A stretch of DNA of 64,000 bases, taken from an uncultured Marinicella sp. Its GTDB lineage: Bacteria; Pseudomonadota; Gammaproteobacteria; Xanthomonadales; Marinicellaceae. Made by a program: the position numbers and the translations under genes. How positions within the stretch are numbered: position 1 is the first letter of the stretch; each line of letters begins with the position of its first letter. The notes below the pieces were generated by a model, which was not told the DNA's origin, did no database searches, and saw only the letters and a program-made list of their open reading frames with translations. Shown here piece by piece: positions 63,288 through 64,000 of this stretch. The stretch spans positions 62,001 to 126,000 of the forward strand of contig CANNAM010000001.1 in NCBI GenBank assembly GCA_947502595.1. The letters run 5' to 3'.

Positions 63288-63657
63288 TATTTTCTCCCGT
63301 CATATTTGATTAATGTGGGAGAAATAATAGCTTTGGATCAATACTCAGACATGAAGATGGTGTAATGATTAGGTAGGGATTAGCTGTATGACTTGTAATA
63401 GAGCTTAGCCATCCTGTAGCCCGAATGGTGCTTTCTTAAGTGCTAAAGTGATACAGTAAATGGTGGTTTTCACTATTGCCAAACTGAATATTTCAAACCA
63501 GAAGCAGCTAACTAGGGTAGTGGGCTTCAGCCGACCGATCAAACCGCAGGGTTTATATTTGGTTGACTGAAGTCAACAACCCTAAAGGTGTAATGGTCAA
63601 GTTTTTCCGGACACATTTAATCCGTTTTTTTACTTGTATAACTTACTGAATTTTGAC
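63288..63657. other. intergenic region with a palindromic element
   Basis: The 370-base gap holds a REP-like element at 63549-63583. AGGGTT and AACCCT flank GTTGACT-GA-AGTCAAC, a perfect seven-base inner inverted repeat (63562-63577). The nearby TAGTGGGCTTCAGCCGACC, upstream of the palindrome, resembles a common intergenic repeat start. I see no gene. Confidence 0.45.
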
Positions 63658-64000
63658 CTAGAGAAACTTCTTTCTGAACGCATCATGCTTTTGTTTGGCT
63701 TGTTTCAGAGTTTTAATATAACGATCATCAGATTGAAGGAAGTTAAAGGCTGAATTGTGCGTGATGTGTGGGTAATTATAATACCCTGAAATAACCGCTT
63801 TTTCGAGCCACGCTAAACACTGATCCGGTTTTTTTAATAGACAATAAAAATGTGCATAGTAATACATATTCTCTGCATCAATGACATTGGAATCCACCAT
63901 TTTAGTAAGCGTCTCTAACCCCGTATCATAGTCTTCAGCCATAACCGCCAGGTAAATTTGGGCAATCAACCCCCAAATTCCATTTTGATCAATTTCAATG
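63658..64000 (-). CDS. TPR-containing protein, C-terminal part (gene starts beyond the window)
   Basis: The frame stays open to the window edge, so about 114 residues of the C-terminus are visible. Helical repeats such as LAVMAEDYDTGLETLTKMV and NMYYYAHFYCLLKKPDQCLAW look like TPR units. The ending THNSAFNFLQSDDRYIKTLKQ is typical of the last repeat of winged-helix or adenylate-cyclase-type TPR proteins in this group. The N-terminal domain, which would define the role, is outside. Confidence 0.75.
   Translation of the reverse strand, partial: IEIDQNGIWGLIAQIYLAVMAEDYDTGLETLTKMVDSNVIDAENMYYYAHFYCLLKKPDQCLAWLEKAVISGYYNYPHITHNSAFNFLQSDDRYIKTLKQAKQKHDAFRKKFL

Noticed and set aside
1-64000. tRNA or rRNA genes, insertion sequences, prophage, integron sites
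   Set aside because: I found no cloverleaf-like sequence with a TTCGA arm, no transposase, integrase or phage gene, and no rRNA-like stretch.

Overview
The window is a piece of a gammaproteobacterial chromosome with a moderate, slightly AT-leaning base composition by eye. Several gene groups support this: clpS-clpA next to infA, the ftsE-ftsX pair, slyX, uup, trhO and a split type II secretion operon. The many large secreted proteins with right-handed beta-helix or propeller folds, and the winged-helix/TolB-like and TPR regulators, resemble marine Marinicella-type bacteria or their Xanthomonadales-like relatives. That placement is inference; no rRNA or tRNA gene is present to test it. I see no phage, insertion sequence, CRISPR array or tRNA.

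Layout. 1-0.86 kb: the 3' end of an acyl-CoA dehydrogenase. 0.87-7.98 kb: tightly packed gspC-D-E-F followed by ftsE-ftsX. 8.0-13.3 kb: a secreted protein, a two-receiver response regulator, uracil-DNA glycosylase and another secreted protein. 13.4-18.6 kb: infA, clpA-clpS and a CsdA-like DEAD-box helicase. 18.7-25.8 kb: a DUF523/DUF1722 protein, a membrane diguanylate cyclase, a two-component pair and a secreted M14 peptidase. 25.9-26.4 kb: three and a fraction tandem copies of a 169-bp unit ending one base from the slyX stop. 26.4-37.8 kb: slyX, a TPR membrane protein, an MFS transporter, a secreted propeller protein divergent from a CadC-like regulator, a DUF938 methyltransferase, a second member of the secreted family seen at 8 kb, a PLP dehydratase and a lipoprotein. 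37.8-42.2 kb: a Ser/Thr kinase fused to an FGE-sulfatase domain, and the ABC-F protein Uup. 42.5-46.3 kb: a tyrosine catabolic operon (hppD-hmgA-fahA) divergent from a MarR regulator, with two operator-like palindromes between them and a clear terminator at the end. 46.3-64 kb: a three-domain TPR/glycosyltransferase-like protein, five secreted proteins (four beta-helix, one cytochrome-like), small housekeeping genes, a methyltransferase and a truncated TPR gene.

The most unusual signal is a shared C-terminal tail in seven otherwise different secreted proteins (consensus D-[LIV]-I-[FW]-x-[NDH]-[GD]-F-E, ending zero to three residues from the stop). It sits on beta-helix proteins, a heme c protein, a protein of unknown fold and one of two paralogues of an unknown family. 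The codons differ between members, so conservation is at the protein level. It has neither the transmembrane helix nor the basic cluster of PEP-CTERM or GlyGly-CTERM signals. I infer a C-terminal sorting or recognition tag, perhaps linked to type II export. This was not tested.

How the genes work together. The Gsp proteins would build part of an outer-membrane secretion machine (the pseudopilin and platform genes gspG onward are not here), and the window also encodes many plausible substrates. The hpp/hmg/fah enzymes convert 4-hydroxyphenylpyruvate towards fumarate and acetoacetate, but the maleylacetoacetate isomerase step is not encoded in the operon.
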